From the NCBI GenBank assembly GCA_964526835.1, contig CAZGMK010000009.1:1-64000 (forward strand): DNA of 64,000 nucleotides, in the 5' to 3' direction. This DNA comes from DAOSXA01 sp964526835 (GTDB lineage Bacteria; Zixibacteria; MSB-5A5; GN15; FEB-12). The notes beneath the pieces are model-generated. The model did not search any database. It was not told the origin of the DNA and saw only the letters and a program-made list of their open reading frames with translations. The translations under genes were made by a program, and so were the position numbers. Below, one piece after another: positions 25,290-33,945 of this stretch. Positions within the stretch are counted from its first letter, which is position 1. The number at the start of each line of letters is the position of its first letter.

Positions 25290-25395
25290 ACTGACCAACT
25301 GCCCTTGAACGGGCGACACAGGGCCACCCTCTACGCGATAAAACGACCTTTCTCGCGTAGCCACGGGGCTTGTCTCCGCGGCGCCAAGGAGTCAA
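25290..25395. repeat. Dispersed structured repeat, copy R1
   Basis: The core CTACGCGA...TCGCGTAG is a perfect inverted repeat followed by CACGGGGCTTGTCTCCGCGGCG. The segment aligns over about 90 bases with 40585-40680 (both share the stem CTACGCG/CGCGT and GGGCTTGTCT-GCGGCG). Intergenic in both places. Confidence 0.65.
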
Positions 25396-25451
25396 CCGCG
25401 ATCTTCCAGCTAACCTCGTGATGTGTAGCTCGCACGGATCGGGCGGCGCTG

Positions 25452-26285
25452 TTATTCCCAGCGCCGCAGCCATTCGTCTTTGAACTCCCATTCCGGAGTG
25501 ATCAGGCTGCCGCCGATCAGGCAATCGTACCAGGGACTGATCTCATCGTTGCCGGGGTTGCGAAGGATATGGATATCTTGGGCCGGGGTGAATCCCTGGG
25601 CCAGCAGGAAGATTCGCCGATCGCTAGCCGCTGTGTCGACCGCGACATCAACCACGATCACGACGTGTCCCGGAAAGCCACCCTCGACGAAGACATCGCC
25701 GATTCGCACGTCACACGGGTCTTCTCGTTGCGGCAACTGGCGACTCAGCGAGTACGAGCCGGCATACACGTATATTTCTTGCAGGTACCGGGCCAGGCTC
25801 TGCTCCGATGAATCCGGCTCCGCCTCGCGATACCAGGTGACCTCGTTACCCTCGACCTGCGGCCGCCAGCCCTCGATCCAGCGACGGAAGGAAACCGTAT
25901 CGCCGTTGGTGAAGTTGAAACTGATGCTGTCGTACAGCTGCCGATCGTAGAGGTACTCGGCCCGGAGCCTGATGGCGACATCGGCGCACTGCTGCAGATC
26001 GCGCTTGCCGACATCAATGTCATAAACCGCCGCCACCACTTCCTGATTGGGCTTGGGGACACCGTTGTACCAGAGGACTTTCGTCCCCGGAGGCTTGAGC
26101 GGGAGCGCTTGAATCCAGGCGCCGAAGGAGGCCGGGTCGACTTCGATGCGCTCGTATCCCGGCGGCGTGGCTATCCGCTCGACAACGGTTGGTCCCTGGT
26201 CGACGAGGTCAGAGACCGCGGCCTCACTACATGCGCATAGCAGGAGGAAGAGAAGCCAACGGGTCTGATGTAAGGTGTTGCGCAT
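25452..26285 (-). CDS. DUF4846 family lipoprotein/exported protein
   Basis: A 277-residue protein with a signal (RNTLHQTRWLLFLLLCAC, lipobox-like LLCAC). Family motifs in order: PPGYERIEVDPASFGAWIQALPL, LQQCADVAIRLRAEYLY, SFNFTNGDTVSFRRW, YAGSYSLSRQL, IGDVFVEGGFPGHVVIVVDVA and LLAQGFTPAQDIHI. These match DUF4846, a group of uncharacterised periplasmic proteins. The ATG at 26285 follows AAAGGACACC. The inverted repeat R3 lies just upstream. Confidence 0.85.
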   Translation of the reverse strand: MRNTLHQTRWLLFLLLCACSEAAVSDLVDQGPTVVERIATPPGYERIEVDPASFGAWIQALPLKPPGTKVLWYNGVPKPNQEVVAAVYDIDVGKRDLQQCADVAIRLRAEYLYDRQLYDSISFNFTNGDTVSFRRWIEGWRPQVEGNEVTWYREAEPDSSEQSLARYLQEIYVYAGSYSLSRQLPQREDPCDVRIGDVFVEGGFPGHVVIVVDVAVDTAASDRRIFLLAQGFTPAQDIHILRNPGNDEISPWYDCLIGGSLITPEWEFKDEWLRRWE

Positions 26286-26301
26286 GTTGTTGGTGTCCTT
26301 T

Positions 26302-26359
26302 GGGTTTGTTGAAAGAGCCCTGAGCCAATGATTGACCAAGGACTTTTTTCGACAAGCCC
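26302..26359. repeat. Inverted-repeat element, copy R3
   Basis: Arms GGGTTTGTTGAAAGAGCCC and GGACTTTTTTCGACAAGCCC are near-perfect inverted repeats around about 20 bases. The left arm and the following CCAATGA-TGACC match the left end of the element at 40552-40710, so this may be a short, internally deleted relative. Confidence 0.6.
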
Positions 26360-26431
26360 TGCGGCGGGCGCCACTAGAGGAGCTCGCGAATCGACAGCAA
26401 TAGGCCTCCTGAACAAGCTCCGCAGTTCTGA

Positions 26432-27628
26432 CTACTTCGATGCCGTACGCACTTCCTTCTCGCGGGCTCGGCGAGCGATTTCTGTGACTGCATGGATGGC
26501 CGCATCAACATGCGCATCGGTGTTGAAGGGACCGATGGCGAACCGCACCGAGCCATGGACCTTATCGGTGCCGATCTGCTTGTGCACCAGCGGGGCGCAA
26601 TGCAGCCCCGTCCGCGTAGCGATATTGAATTCGACATCGAGCATGATACCAACGTCACCCGCCTCGATTCCCTCGACATTCATCGATATTGTCGAGAGGT
26701 GATTGTCCAGGCTGTCGCAGCAGTGGAGGATGACCCCGCCTATGGCCTTGAAACCGTCGACCAGCTTTGTCGCCAAAGCCATCTCCCGTCGGTGAATCGC
26801 CTCAACCCCGCCCTGCTCCTCTATCCAGTCCTGCCCGGCATGCAATGAGGCGATGCCGACCATGTTCGGCGTGCCGTATTCCATCCGGAAAGGATACTCA
26901 TCCAGATGGTACGGATAGGCCGAACGCACCCCGGTACCGCCGGCGCGAGTGTGCCGCAAATCGATGCCCGGGCGAATACAGAGCCCGCCGATACCAGTTG
27001 CGCCCATCAATGACTTGTGGCCGGTGAAGGCCAGAATGTCAACGTTCATCGCCTGCATGTCGATCGGAACCATGCCGGCCGTCTGGGAGACGTCGATGGC
27101 GAAGGTTATCTCTTTTTCGCGGCAGATGCGGCCGATCTCGGCCACCGGCTGAACCGTGCCCAGGACATTCGAGCCGTGGTTCACGATTACCAGCCGGGTG
27201 TTCGGCCTTATGGCCGCGGCGATGTCGTCCGGATCCACGAAACCGTTTTCATCGAAAGGCACATAGGCAGCCTGCACCCCGAGGTCGCGCACCACGTGAT
27301 TGACCGGACGGATCACCGAGTTGTGCTCAACATTAGTAGTGACGACATGATCGCCGCTCTGGAGGCTTCCCTGGACGATCAGGTTAAGCGCATCGGTGGC
27401 ATTGTAGGAGAAGCACAGGCGTTCGGGATGATCGATGTCGCCCCCGAAGAAACGAGTCAGCCGCTTGCGAGTGTCCTCGACTATGTCGCCCGCCTCGATC
27501 GCTTTGTCGAAACCGCTGCGCCCGGGATTGACCCCGCACGAGCGATAAAACGACACCATGAAGTCATATACCCGGTCCGGCTTGGGCCAGGATGTCGCCG
27601 CATTGTCCAGATAAATCAGTTCTTCCAC
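26432..27628 (-). CDS. Class V aminotransferase, cysteine desulfurase-like
   Basis: A 398-residue PLP enzyme beginning EELIYLDNAATSWPKPDRVYDFM. PLP-binding features: NATDALNL, HNSVIRP, the Asp in FAIDVSQTAG, and the Schiff-base Lys in FTGHKSLMG. A Cys suited to accept sulfur is in RTGLHCAPLVHKQIGT. The sequence fits the cysteine desulfurase subgroup typified by the 'NAATTWPKP' proteins rather than IscS or SufS proper. No iron-sulfur scaffold gene is adjacent, so the sulfur acceptor is unknown. CAAGTGGAAG lies before the ATG. Confidence 0.85.
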   Translation of the reverse strand: MEELIYLDNAATSWPKPDRVYDFMVSFYRSCGVNPGRSGFDKAIEAGDIVEDTRKRLTRFFGGDIDHPERLCFSYNATDALNLIVQGSLQSGDHVVTTNVEHNSVIRPVNHVVRDLGVQAAYVPFDENGFVDPDDIAAAIRPNTRLVIVNHGSNVLGTVQPVAEIGRICREKEITFAIDVSQTAGMVPIDMQAMNVDILAFTGHKSLMGATGIGGLCIRPGIDLRHTRAGGTGVRSAYPYHLDEYPFRMEYGTPNMVGIASLHAGQDWIEEQGGVEAIHRREMALATKLVDGFKAIGGVILHCCDSLDNHLSTISMNVEGIEAGDVGIMLDVEFNIATRTGLHCAPLVHKQIGTDKVHGSVRFAIGPFNTDAHVDAAIHAVTEIARRAREKEVRTASK

Positions 27629-27785
27629 TTGGAGCTCCTTGTCCGCCGGTCAGTCAATAGCAAACTCACGGGCCGCCGGTTTTGTCGCGGCCAGCCTCAA
27701 CTCAACAAAAGTCCGGCCCAGCAATATAGACAATTCCGACAGATGGGCAACCGCTGTCAGCTCCAATTCGGAATTGCGCTTCCGA

Positions 27786-28787
27786 CTAATCCGGACGTCC
27801 TACAAGGGTCACCTCGCCGGCGCAGACCGCCCTTTGATCGTTGCCGACGCGTATAACCAGTCTTCCCTCGATATCGATATCGATCGCCTCGGCCTCAGTA
27901 GTCGTGCGACCTTCCGTAAGACGCACCCGGCGTCCTATCAGCGTCGAGTATCTGATCAACGACTTATGAATCGGACCCAGGCCATGGCGAATGAAGCGGT
28001 AGTACTCCTTCTCGAAGCGCTCCAGAAATCGGCACAACAACTCGACTCGCGATTGCTTCTTGCGAGTGGCCCGGCGAAGAGAGGTGGCACGATCGTGCAG
28101 ATCATCGGGAAAGTCGGAAGACCGCTGATTCACGTTGATGCCTACCCCCACCACGACATGATCGATTCTGCCCTGGTGACCGGTCAGTTCGGTCAGAATG
28201 CCGGCGGTCTTTCGTCCGGAGATCAGCACATCGTTGGGCCACTTGATGCGCACCCGCTCACCCACGAGCGGTTTGATCGACTCGGCCAGGGCCAGGGCGG
28301 CCACCAGCGACAGCCCCGGGGCTTTCTCGGGAGGCGCCTGGGGGCGAAGAACAATCGACACATAGATGCCGGTCTCCGGCGGCGAGTGCCAGCTGCGCCC
28401 GTGACGGCCTCGGCCGCGGGTCTGTTGATCGGCGGTGACGATGGTCCCTTCGGCCGCGCCATGCGTAGCCAGGTCGGCCGCCAGATCGTTGGTCGACTGC
28501 AACTGGCGAAAGCCATGCACGACCCGCCCGAGTGTCTTTGATCTGAGGTGATGCGTGATCTCGGTGCTGCTCAGATCATCGGGCGCCGACAGAAAACGTG
28601 CCTTCTCCTTTGTCAGCCGAATGACATAGCCGCAGTCGCGCAGTTCGTGAACCGCAGCAACCACCTGATCGACCCCGATCGACGCCGCCTGGGCCAGGGC
28701 CGTCAGACGATACTGGCTGCCCGGACGGCGACGCAGCCGCGCCAGAATGCGGTCGGCCGGTGACGTCTCGTGCGAGGGATCGGACAT
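27786..28787 (-). CDS. birA: Bifunctional biotin--protein ligase/biotin operon repressor BirA
   Basis: A 333-residue protein. Residues about 10-70 form a winged-helix domain (LTALAQAASIGVDQVVAAVHELRDCGYVI), so it can act as a repressor as well as an enzyme. The ligase core shows QSTND, the biotinyl-AMP loop GRGRHGRSWHSP, KWPNDVLISGRKTAGIL and VGVGINVN, and a C-terminal SH3-like domain follows. It attaches biotin to acyl-CoA carboxylase carrier protein. It stops three bases before nadC ends and is likely in the same operon; the accC/accB genes are not in view. Confidence 0.92.
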   Translation of the reverse strand: MSDPSHETSPADRILARLRRRPGSQYRLTALAQAASIGVDQVVAAVHELRDCGYVIRLTKEKARFLSAPDDLSSTEITHHLRSKTLGRVVHGFRQLQSTNDLAADLATHGAAEGTIVTADQQTRGRGRHGRSWHSPPETGIYVSIVLRPQAPPEKAPGLSLVAALALAESIKPLVGERVRIKWPNDVLISGRKTAGILTELTGHQGRIDHVVVGVGINVNQRSSDFPDDLHDRATSLRRATRKKQSRVELLCRFLERFEKEYYRFIRHGLGPIHKSLIRYSTLIGRRVRLTEGRTTTEAEAIDIDIEGRLVIRVGNDQRAVCAGEVTLVGRPD

Positions 28788-28790
28788 GGG

Positions 28791-29672
28791 CTAATCTATT
28801 AGATTCAGGGAGAAGTCGGAAGCAACAGCGCTGTGGGTGAGTGCGCCTATGGAAATGAAGTCGACACCGGTGGCCGCCAGCGTGGCCACATTGTCGAGAT
28901 CGACACCGCCGGAGGCCTCGAGCTTAACATCTGCACTGAGAGTTCGCGCCGCCCGGACAAGATCGCGAAGCGATTCGGGAGACTGATTATCCAGAAGCAG
29001 GCGGGAAACGCCGCAGCCGATTGCCTCGGCGACTTGCGCCTCGTTGACAACCTCGACCTCTATCTCGATCTGTTCGGCGGGAGAATCGAACTGCAAGCGG
29101 TACTCCGGGGAGTCTAGGTATTCACGGGCCCGCGCCACCGCTGCGGTGATGGATTCGGCCGCAGCGATGTGGTTGTCCTTGATCAGGACCATGTCATACA
29201 GGCCCATCCGGTGGTTGGCCCCGCCGCCGTGTATGACCGCCTGTTTTTCGAGCCGGCGCCACCCCGGCATGGTCTTGCGGGTATCGAGAATCGTCGCCGC
29301 CGTGCCCTTGACCGCGTCGACAAAACGTCGAGTCAGGGTTGCGACCCCCGAAAGATGAGCCAGGAAATTCAGAGCGGTTCGCTCGGCGGTCAGGATGGTC
29401 TGGTTGAGTCCCTGTATCTCGACGATGGCGTCGCCGCGATGGAACTCCCGGCCCTCCTCGAGGCACGGGCTCACCCTATTGGCCGAATCGACCAGCCCAA
29501 AGGTGATGGTCAGGGGCATAACGCCCGAAAGAACACCGTCCGACTTGGCGGTGATAACCGCCCTGACCAGTTCCGGCTCAAGGCAGCCCAGGCTGGTCAC
29601 GTCGCCCCGTCCGACATCCTCGCTCAACGCCAGACGCACCAGATTTATGATGGACCCGTGCACTTTCGCCAT
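28791..29672 (-). CDS. nadC: Nicotinate-nucleotide pyrophosphorylase (quinolinate phosphoribosyltransferase)
   Basis: A 293-residue enzyme of de novo NAD synthesis that converts quinolinate and PRPP to nicotinate mononucleotide. Motifs: SEDVGRGDVTS, ERTALNFLAHLSGVAT, DTRKTMPGWRRLEKQAVIHGGGANHRMGLYDMVLIKDNH, VEVEVVNEAQVAEA and LEASGGVDLDN...GVDFISIGALTHS. All expected basic residues for PRPP and quinolinate binding are present. nadA and nadB are not nearby. A divergent gene starts 56 bases away, so the shared interval likely holds both promoters. Confidence 0.95.
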   Translation of the reverse strand: MAKVHGSIINLVRLALSEDVGRGDVTSLGCLEPELVRAVITAKSDGVLSGVMPLTITFGLVDSANRVSPCLEEGREFHRGDAIVEIQGLNQTILTAERTALNFLAHLSGVATLTRRFVDAVKGTAATILDTRKTMPGWRRLEKQAVIHGGGANHRMGLYDMVLIKDNHIAAAESITAAVARAREYLDSPEYRLQFDSPAEQIEIEVEVVNEAQVAEAIGCGVSRLLLDNQSPESLRDLVRAARTLSADVKLEASGGVDLDNVATLAATGVDFISIGALTHSAVASDFSLNLID

Positions 29673-29728
29673 ACCCTCAAGAGAACTGTTTGTTTGGCGA
29701 ATGTCAACGCGGTTTTTATATTGTCGTT

Positions 29729-30676
29729 ATGACTGACCGAAAACGTCGCGCAGCTACCATCGCCGTGCTGGGTTACGGTTCGCAGGGCCGAGCCCTCGCG
29801 CTCAACTGGCGCGATTCGGGCCGGCACATCATTGTGGGCCTGCCGTCGCGATCAAAGTCGCGCCGACGCGCCGGGGCCGACGGCATGGCAAAGGTGACCA
29901 CGCCGCGTCGAGCCGCAGCACAGGCCGATATCGTCTGCTTCGCCTTCCCGGATTACCTGCATGGCAAAGTCTGGTCGGAGGAACTGAAGAGCCGTATGCG
30001 ACCCGGCGCCGCTATGGTCTTTCTACATGGTCTTTCGATTCACTTCGGCCACATTCAGCCGCCGGAGAAATCCGATGTAGGGCTGATCGCGCCTCATGCA
30101 CCGGGCTTGGCGGTTCGCGAGAAGTACCTGTCGGACCGGTCGGTGTCCGCTTTCTACGCCGTGCATCAGGATGCCTCCGGCGACGCGCGATCCACCGTTC
30201 TGAGACTAGCCGCGGAGGCCGGGTTTGGCAAGAAACACCTGATCGAGACGACGTTCAGGGATGAGGCGATCGGTGATCTCTTCGGCGAACAGGCGGTTCT
30301 GTGCGGCGGCCTGGCAATGCTGATAAAATCCGGTTTCGAGACCCTCGTCGACAAAGGGCTGCCGCCCGACAACGCCTGGCTGGAGGTCGCCCACCAACTG
30401 GACCTGATCGTCGACCTGATAAAACGCCACGGCATCGCCGGCATGTTCGAGCGCATATCGGTGGCCGCTCGCTACGGTTCAGTCAAGGCCGGGCCGGAGA
30501 TCATCACCGACGCCACCCGGCAGAAGATGGAGCAGGTTTACCATCGCATCGCCACCGGCGAGTTCGCCGAGGAGCTGGCCGGACTGAAGCCTGCTGATCT
30601 TGAGAAGCTCCGCCGCGACCTGGCCGGGCTGACCAATCATGAGCTCGAAAAGTCGGCTCGCAAGCTGGGACGGTGA
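29729..30676 (+). CDS. Ketol-acid reductoisomerase-like protein with altered active site
   Basis: A 315-residue protein of class I KARI size and order: Rossmann motif GYGSQGRALALNWRDSG (15-31), FLHGLSIHFG (His100), YAVHQDASG, DLFGEQAVLCGG (Asp183, Glu187) and AWLEVAHQLDLIVDLI (Glu219). Two catalytic positions differ: the Lys of the usual APK-PG motif is His123 (APHAPG), and the second Glu of E-x3-E is Gln223. The NADP-selecting loop reads LPSRSKSRRR. Magnesium binding and isomerisation by the usual mechanism are therefore doubtful, and no other branched-chain amino-acid gene is near. It may have a different substrate or be a pure reductase. ATG at 29729 chosen because homology begins there. 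Confidence 0.8.
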   Translation: MTDRKRRAATIAVLGYGSQGRALALNWRDSGRHIIVGLPSRSKSRRRAGADGMAKVTTPRRAAAQADIVCFAFPDYLHGKVWSEELKSRMRPGAAMVFLHGLSIHFGHIQPPEKSDVGLIAPHAPGLAVREKYLSDRSVSAFYAVHQDASGDARSTVLRLAAEAGFGKKHLIETTFRDEAIGDLFGEQAVLCGGLAMLIKSGFETLVDKGLPPDNAWLEVAHQLDLIVDLIKRHGIAGMFERISVAARYGSVKAGPEIITDATRQKMEQVYHRIATGEFAEELAGLKPADLEKLRRDLAGLTNHELEKSARKLGR

Positions 30677-30695
30677 TTCACCGCTATCACGGGAT

Positions 30696-31436
30696 ATGCA
30701 TATGAAAGTACGTTATCTGACATTCACCGTCGCGGTTATGGTCTGTCTGTCGTCCATTACCTGCGGCTCAGCGGAACAGCGACCGCCGGACAGCGCCGCC
30801 TACGAGCGACCAAGGGCCGAAATGGTGGCCCGCCAGTTGATGTCCCGCGGCATCGAGGATCAGCGCGTCCTTGACGCCATGGCGGCGGTGCCGCGGCATC
30901 GATTCGTACCGCCGAACGTCCGCTATATGGCCTATGAAGACCATCCGCTGCCGATCGGCTACGACCAGACTATCTCTCAGCCCTATATAGTCGCCTTGAT
31001 GACCGAGCTGGCCCGGGTCGATTCGACGGAGAAAGTGCTCGAAATAGGCACCGGCTCAGGCTATCAGGCCGCGGTCCTGGCCGAATTGTGCGACAGTGTC
31101 TTCAGCATCGAAATCGTCGAGCCGCTGGGCCTGCGGGCCGACAGTCTGCTGGATTCGCTGGGCTATGGCGAACGCGTTCACGTGCGCATTGGCGACGGCT
31201 ACCAGGGCTGGCCGGAACAGGCGCCCTTCGATGCCATCGTCGTTACCGCCGCACCGGAAAAGGTTCCGCCCCCGCTAATCGAGCAACTGGCCGACCGCGG
31301 ACGCCTGGTGATCCCGGTAGGCAACCGCTACCAGGAGCTTATGATCATCGAGCGCCGGGGCGACTCCACGATCAGTTCGCCGGTGACGCCGGTTCGCTTT
31401 GTCCCGATGACCGGAGACGGAGTGGAAGGGGAGTAG
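30696..31436 (+). CDS. pcm: Exported protein-L-isoaspartate O-methyltransferase
   Basis: A 246-residue protein. An N-terminal lipoprotein-type signal (VRYLTFTVAVMVCLSSITC) precedes a full Pcm domain: ARQLMSRGIEDQRVLDAMAAVPRHRFVP, DHPLPIGYDQTISQPYIVALM, SAM-binding VLEIGTGSGYQAAVLA, and VVTAAPEKVPPPLIEQL. It repairs isoaspartyl residues using SAM. Pcm is normally cytoplasmic; exported versions occur in some diderms, and how they get SAM is unclear. It starts 20 bases after the KARI-like gene; possible starts at 30696 and 30702. Confidence 0.85.
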   Translation: MHMKVRYLTFTVAVMVCLSSITCGSAEQRPPDSAAYERPRAEMVARQLMSRGIEDQRVLDAMAAVPRHRFVPPNVRYMAYEDHPLPIGYDQTISQPYIVALMTELARVDSTEKVLEIGTGSGYQAAVLAELCDSVFSIEIVEPLGLRADSLLDSLGYGERVHVRIGDGYQGWPEQAPFDAIVVTAAPEKVPPPLIEQLADRGRLVIPVGNRYQELMIIERRGDSTISSPVTPVRFVPMTGDGVEGE

Positions 31437-31517
31437 AATCACTGGTCGACCAGTGGCGGGCGGCACCAGCGACAGGCCACGAAACCACAAGTACCCTCCC
31501 CTGCGATCGCTCAGCGC

Positions 31518-31700
31518 ATGCTAATGTCCAGCCGCGGACGCTGCTGTCTGTGCGGACAGATGCCCGGAGTGGTGTGCTCCATCAACGGCGATCCCGACAA
31601 CCTCTACCGCGCCAATCACGTTGTTCTGTGCCCGGCGCACGGAGCCGCATTGAATAGCCACGCCCTCAACCAGAATACAGAACAGCTCGGCCGGGCATGA
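31518..31700 (+). CDS. Small putative zinc-binding protein
   Basis: A 60-residue frame with CCLCG near the start and LCPAHGAALN near the end. The C-x2-C ... C-x2-H arrangement with about 27 residues between pairs suggests a small zinc finger of HNH or treble-clef type, but no catalytic motif is seen. Start at 31518 or 31524; no good ribosome site. Function unknown. Confidence 0.45.
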   Translation: MLMSSRGRCCLCGQMPGVVCSINGDPDNLYRANHVVLCPAHGAALNSHALNQNTEQLGRA

Positions 31701-31701
31701 G

Positions 31702-32103
31702 TTATCTCAGCTTTGCGGCGATTCTGTGCCTGACGCGCTCGGCGATCTGCCTGAGCAGGCTGGTGAGCAGGAGTTGATCCTCATCCGCAACCGACTCCAG
31801 CTCGAAGCCGGACTGATACATGCTGGAAAGGGGATCCTTACGGGTCCAGGCGCAGCACAGCTTCAATTCGATCGAATCGCTGCCGTCGATCGGCTCGGAC
31901 AGGCTCAATCGTGCTGTCAGGCGTCGGCCCTTGTCGACGGGGTTGGGGCCGATCACCCGCAGACCATGAGCGCTAAGGTCTTCGACGTAGCCGATTACCT
32001 GGTCGGCGGCGACGTCTACGATCTCGATGTAGGTGTTGCCGGTACTGCTTTCGTCGGGATGGGCCTCGACAGGAAGCCGCCTGTCCTTTCGCTTGTCTTC
32101 CAT
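31702..32103 (-). CDS. PilZ domain protein
   Basis: A 133-residue single-domain protein. KRKDRRLPVEA supplies the RxxxR cyclic-di-GMP binding motif, and DLSAHGLRVIG supplies the D/N-x-S-x-x-G motif, so binding is expected. The rest (LSLSEPIDGSDSIELKLCCAWTRKD...YQSGFELES) fits PilZ beta-barrel strands. GGAGGGTGGATT precedes the ATG at 32103. A cyclic-di-GMP role agrees with the HD-GYP regulator at 61-62 kb, although no link is shown. Confidence 0.8.
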   Translation of the reverse strand: MEDKRKDRRLPVEAHPDESSTGNTYIEIVDVAADQVIGYVEDLSAHGLRVIGPNPVDKGRRLTARLSLSEPIDGSDSIELKLCCAWTRKDPLSSMYQSGFELESVADEDQLLLTSLLRQIAERVRHRIAAKLR

Positions 32104-32294
32104 AATCCACCCTCCGTAGCGGGTCAGCCGCCGGGGGCGGCTGTATTCAGCATTCATCTTGCTCGACAGGTTGTCAGATCAGGGGAGCACCATAGCATTC
32201 TATATCGGAAGGCTCCGCCGATTTCTCAACCCGGCGCCATGCCTGGATCAACAGGTGCTTGCCCCGGATTGCAGCCGATTGTACCTTGGTCTTC

Positions 32295-32954
32295 ATGGTC
32301 ATTTGCCTGATCCAGAAGCGCATCGACGATACCGACATCACTGCCTGGCTCGATCGGGCGGCCGCTGAATCCCCGGATCTGGTCGCCCTGCCCGAACTTG
32401 CCACTACAGGCTGTCTCTACCGCCCCCGGATCGTTCCGACGCTTGAGCAGACCTTGTCGCTGTTGGAGCCATATCCCTTTGCCGTCCTGATCGGCCTTCC
32501 CTTTCGCGATGCCGCCGGCCTGCACAATGCCTGTGTCTACTATCACCGGGGAAGGCACCAGATATACCGGAAGATCAACCTGTTCGAGCCGTTTGACGAG
32601 CCCCGGGTCTATACAGCCGGGACTCGCCTGGGGTTGTTCGAGACTGACCAAGACCGCCTGGGCGCAGCTATCTGCTACGACCTTCGTTTCGATGACATCT
32701 TCGCTCGCCTGGAGGAAGCCGGCGCCACTAAGGTATTTGTGCCGGCTGCTTTCCCGGCCGAGCGCACCGATGACTATGTCCGGCTGCTCTCCGAGCGGGC
32801 GGCGGCGCATCGATACTACGTCTTCGGAGTCAATGCCGTCGGCCGCGATGAGCGCCACCAGTACGGTGGCCGCTCGCGGGCGGTGGCTCCGGATGGGACC
32901 GTCCTGGCATCCGCCGACGAAACCGTTGAAACCGTGCTTACCGTTTCAATCTGA
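32295..32954 (+). CDS. Carbon-nitrogen hydrolase (nitrilase superfamily)
   Basis: A 219-residue enzyme of the nitrilase/omega-amidase fold. Catalytic triad: Glu in LVALPELATTG, Lys in QIYRKINLFEP, and Cys in AAICYDLRF. It is somewhat short for the family (usually 250-280). The start is the ATG at 32295, where similarity to the family begins; the ribosome site is weak. It hydrolyses an amide or nitrile; the nearest type is the omega-amidase-like group, but the substrate is not determined by the sequence. Confidence 0.85.
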   Translation: MVICLIQKRIDDTDITAWLDRAAAESPDLVALPELATTGCLYRPRIVPTLEQTLSLLEPYPFAVLIGLPFRDAAGLHNACVYYHRGRHQIYRKINLFEPFDEPRVYTAGTRLGLFETDQDRLGAAICYDLRFDDIFARLEEAGATKVFVPAAFPAERTDDYVRLLSERAAAHRYYVFGVNAVGRDERHQYGGRSRAVAPDGTVLASADETVETVLTVSI

Positions 32955-33047
32955 AACGCTCATTCAACTCTTGCAACAGGACTGACCTGGGCATAATTTA
33001 GACCATCATGTCCTCATTTGTCTTGCCATACTGAAAGGAAGTCTGCC

Positions 33048-33404
33048 ATGACCAAAATAGCGATTGTCGGCTGTAAGCGTATCCAGGACCAACTCTGTAT
33101 CGCCTGCGAGAAATGCCTCAAGGCCATGCGAGAGAAGAACGGCGAATTCGCCCGGTACGATGACGACATCGAGCTGGTCGCCCTGGGCAACTGCGGCGAT
33201 TGCCCCGGTCTAATCATGCCCAAGATCACACTGATGAAGGAGATCGCGGGGACACTTGACGAGAGCTTCGACGTCATCCACCTCGGCACCTGCGTGAAGA
33301 AAGCCAGGATGACCGGCGAGTGTCCTCTGGATTTCGACAAGATCGCCCAATTGGTCAGGGAGAATTTCGGGGCGGAACTGGTGGTCGGCACCCATACTTA
33401 CTAG
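33048..33404 (+). CDS. CGGC domain protein
   Basis: A 118-residue cytoplasmic protein: TKIAIVGCKRIQDQLCIACEKCLKAM, then ALGNCGDCPGLIMPK and VIHLGTCVKKARM...CPLDFDKI. The cysteine pattern (eight Cys) and the central GNCGDCPG motif identify the CGGC family, thought to bind metal or redox cofactor. AAAGGAAGT precedes the ATG. No linked partner gene. Confidence 0.8.
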   Translation: MTKIAIVGCKRIQDQLCIACEKCLKAMREKNGEFARYDDDIELVALGNCGDCPGLIMPKITLMKEIAGTLDESFDVIHLGTCVKKARMTGECPLDFDKIAQLVRENFGAELVVGTHTY

Positions 33405-33496
33405 ACTTGCGGCGCCGGCAACGGTAAGGCTTCAGATTTTCGCCGGCGGGCCGATACACTAGTCCAGAATGTGCTTATGCGGACATCCGGGGAAAC

Positions 33497-33934
33497 ATGT
33501 CGCTGAATATTGAGCTGATAGAGCAATCGTCAAAGAGAATACGAGCTGATCGAGAACGCCTGCACGAAATATTCTCGCAGGTCCTGGCCAGGCGCCATCC
33601 CTACCTTGAGCGCACCCTCACAGATACCGATCGCCTGGCGCTCAGCTCCCTGTTCGACAGCGCTCTTGCGGCGTTGCTGGAGCATTTCGATAATCCGCAC
33701 CGCCTGGAACACTTGATGATGGACATAAGCCGGGGACGCATTAGGGACCTCTTTCAGCCCGAGTACATGGAAGTGTTTGGGACTACGCTGCGGGAGGCTC
33801 TGGAGGAGTTTTTCGGCGATGCCTGGACTCCCAGGCTTGAGGGAGCCTGGGATGAGGCCATCGGGATAGTCCGGGTCATCATGATGCAGGCGATGGCCGG
33901 AGAAGCAGCCTCCGCCAGACGCCCCGCCGAGTAA
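33497..33934 (+). CDS. Globin-like protein lacking the proximal histidine
   Basis: A 145-residue protein whose opening (SLNIELIEQSSKRIRADRERLHEIFSQVLARRHPYL) and end (QPEYMEVFGTTLREALEEFFGDAWTPRLEGAWDEAIGIVRVIMMQAM) follow flavohaemoglobin-type globins helix by helix. In that family the haem-binding His lies seven residues before the PE of PExY. Here that position is Arg81 (RGRIRDLFQPEY), so haem cannot be ligated in the usual way. It may be a haem-free sensor globin. Isolated gene between CGGC and ferritin-like genes. Confidence 0.65.
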   Translation: MSLNIELIEQSSKRIRADRERLHEIFSQVLARRHPYLERTLTDTDRLALSSLFDSALAALLEHFDNPHRLEHLMMDISRGRIRDLFQPEYMEVFGTTLREALEEFFGDAWTPRLEGAWDEAIGIVRVIMMQAMAGEAASARRPAE

Positions 33935-33945
33935 CAACCCGAGAA

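Noticed and set aside
28070..28095. Possible sigma-54 site TGGCACGATCG-TGCA
   Set aside because: The spacing is one base short and it lies inside birA.
32226..32858. 210-residue frame opposite the nitrilase gene
   Set aside because: It is a reverse-strand shadow of the nitrilase, whose catalytic triad is intact on the plus strand.
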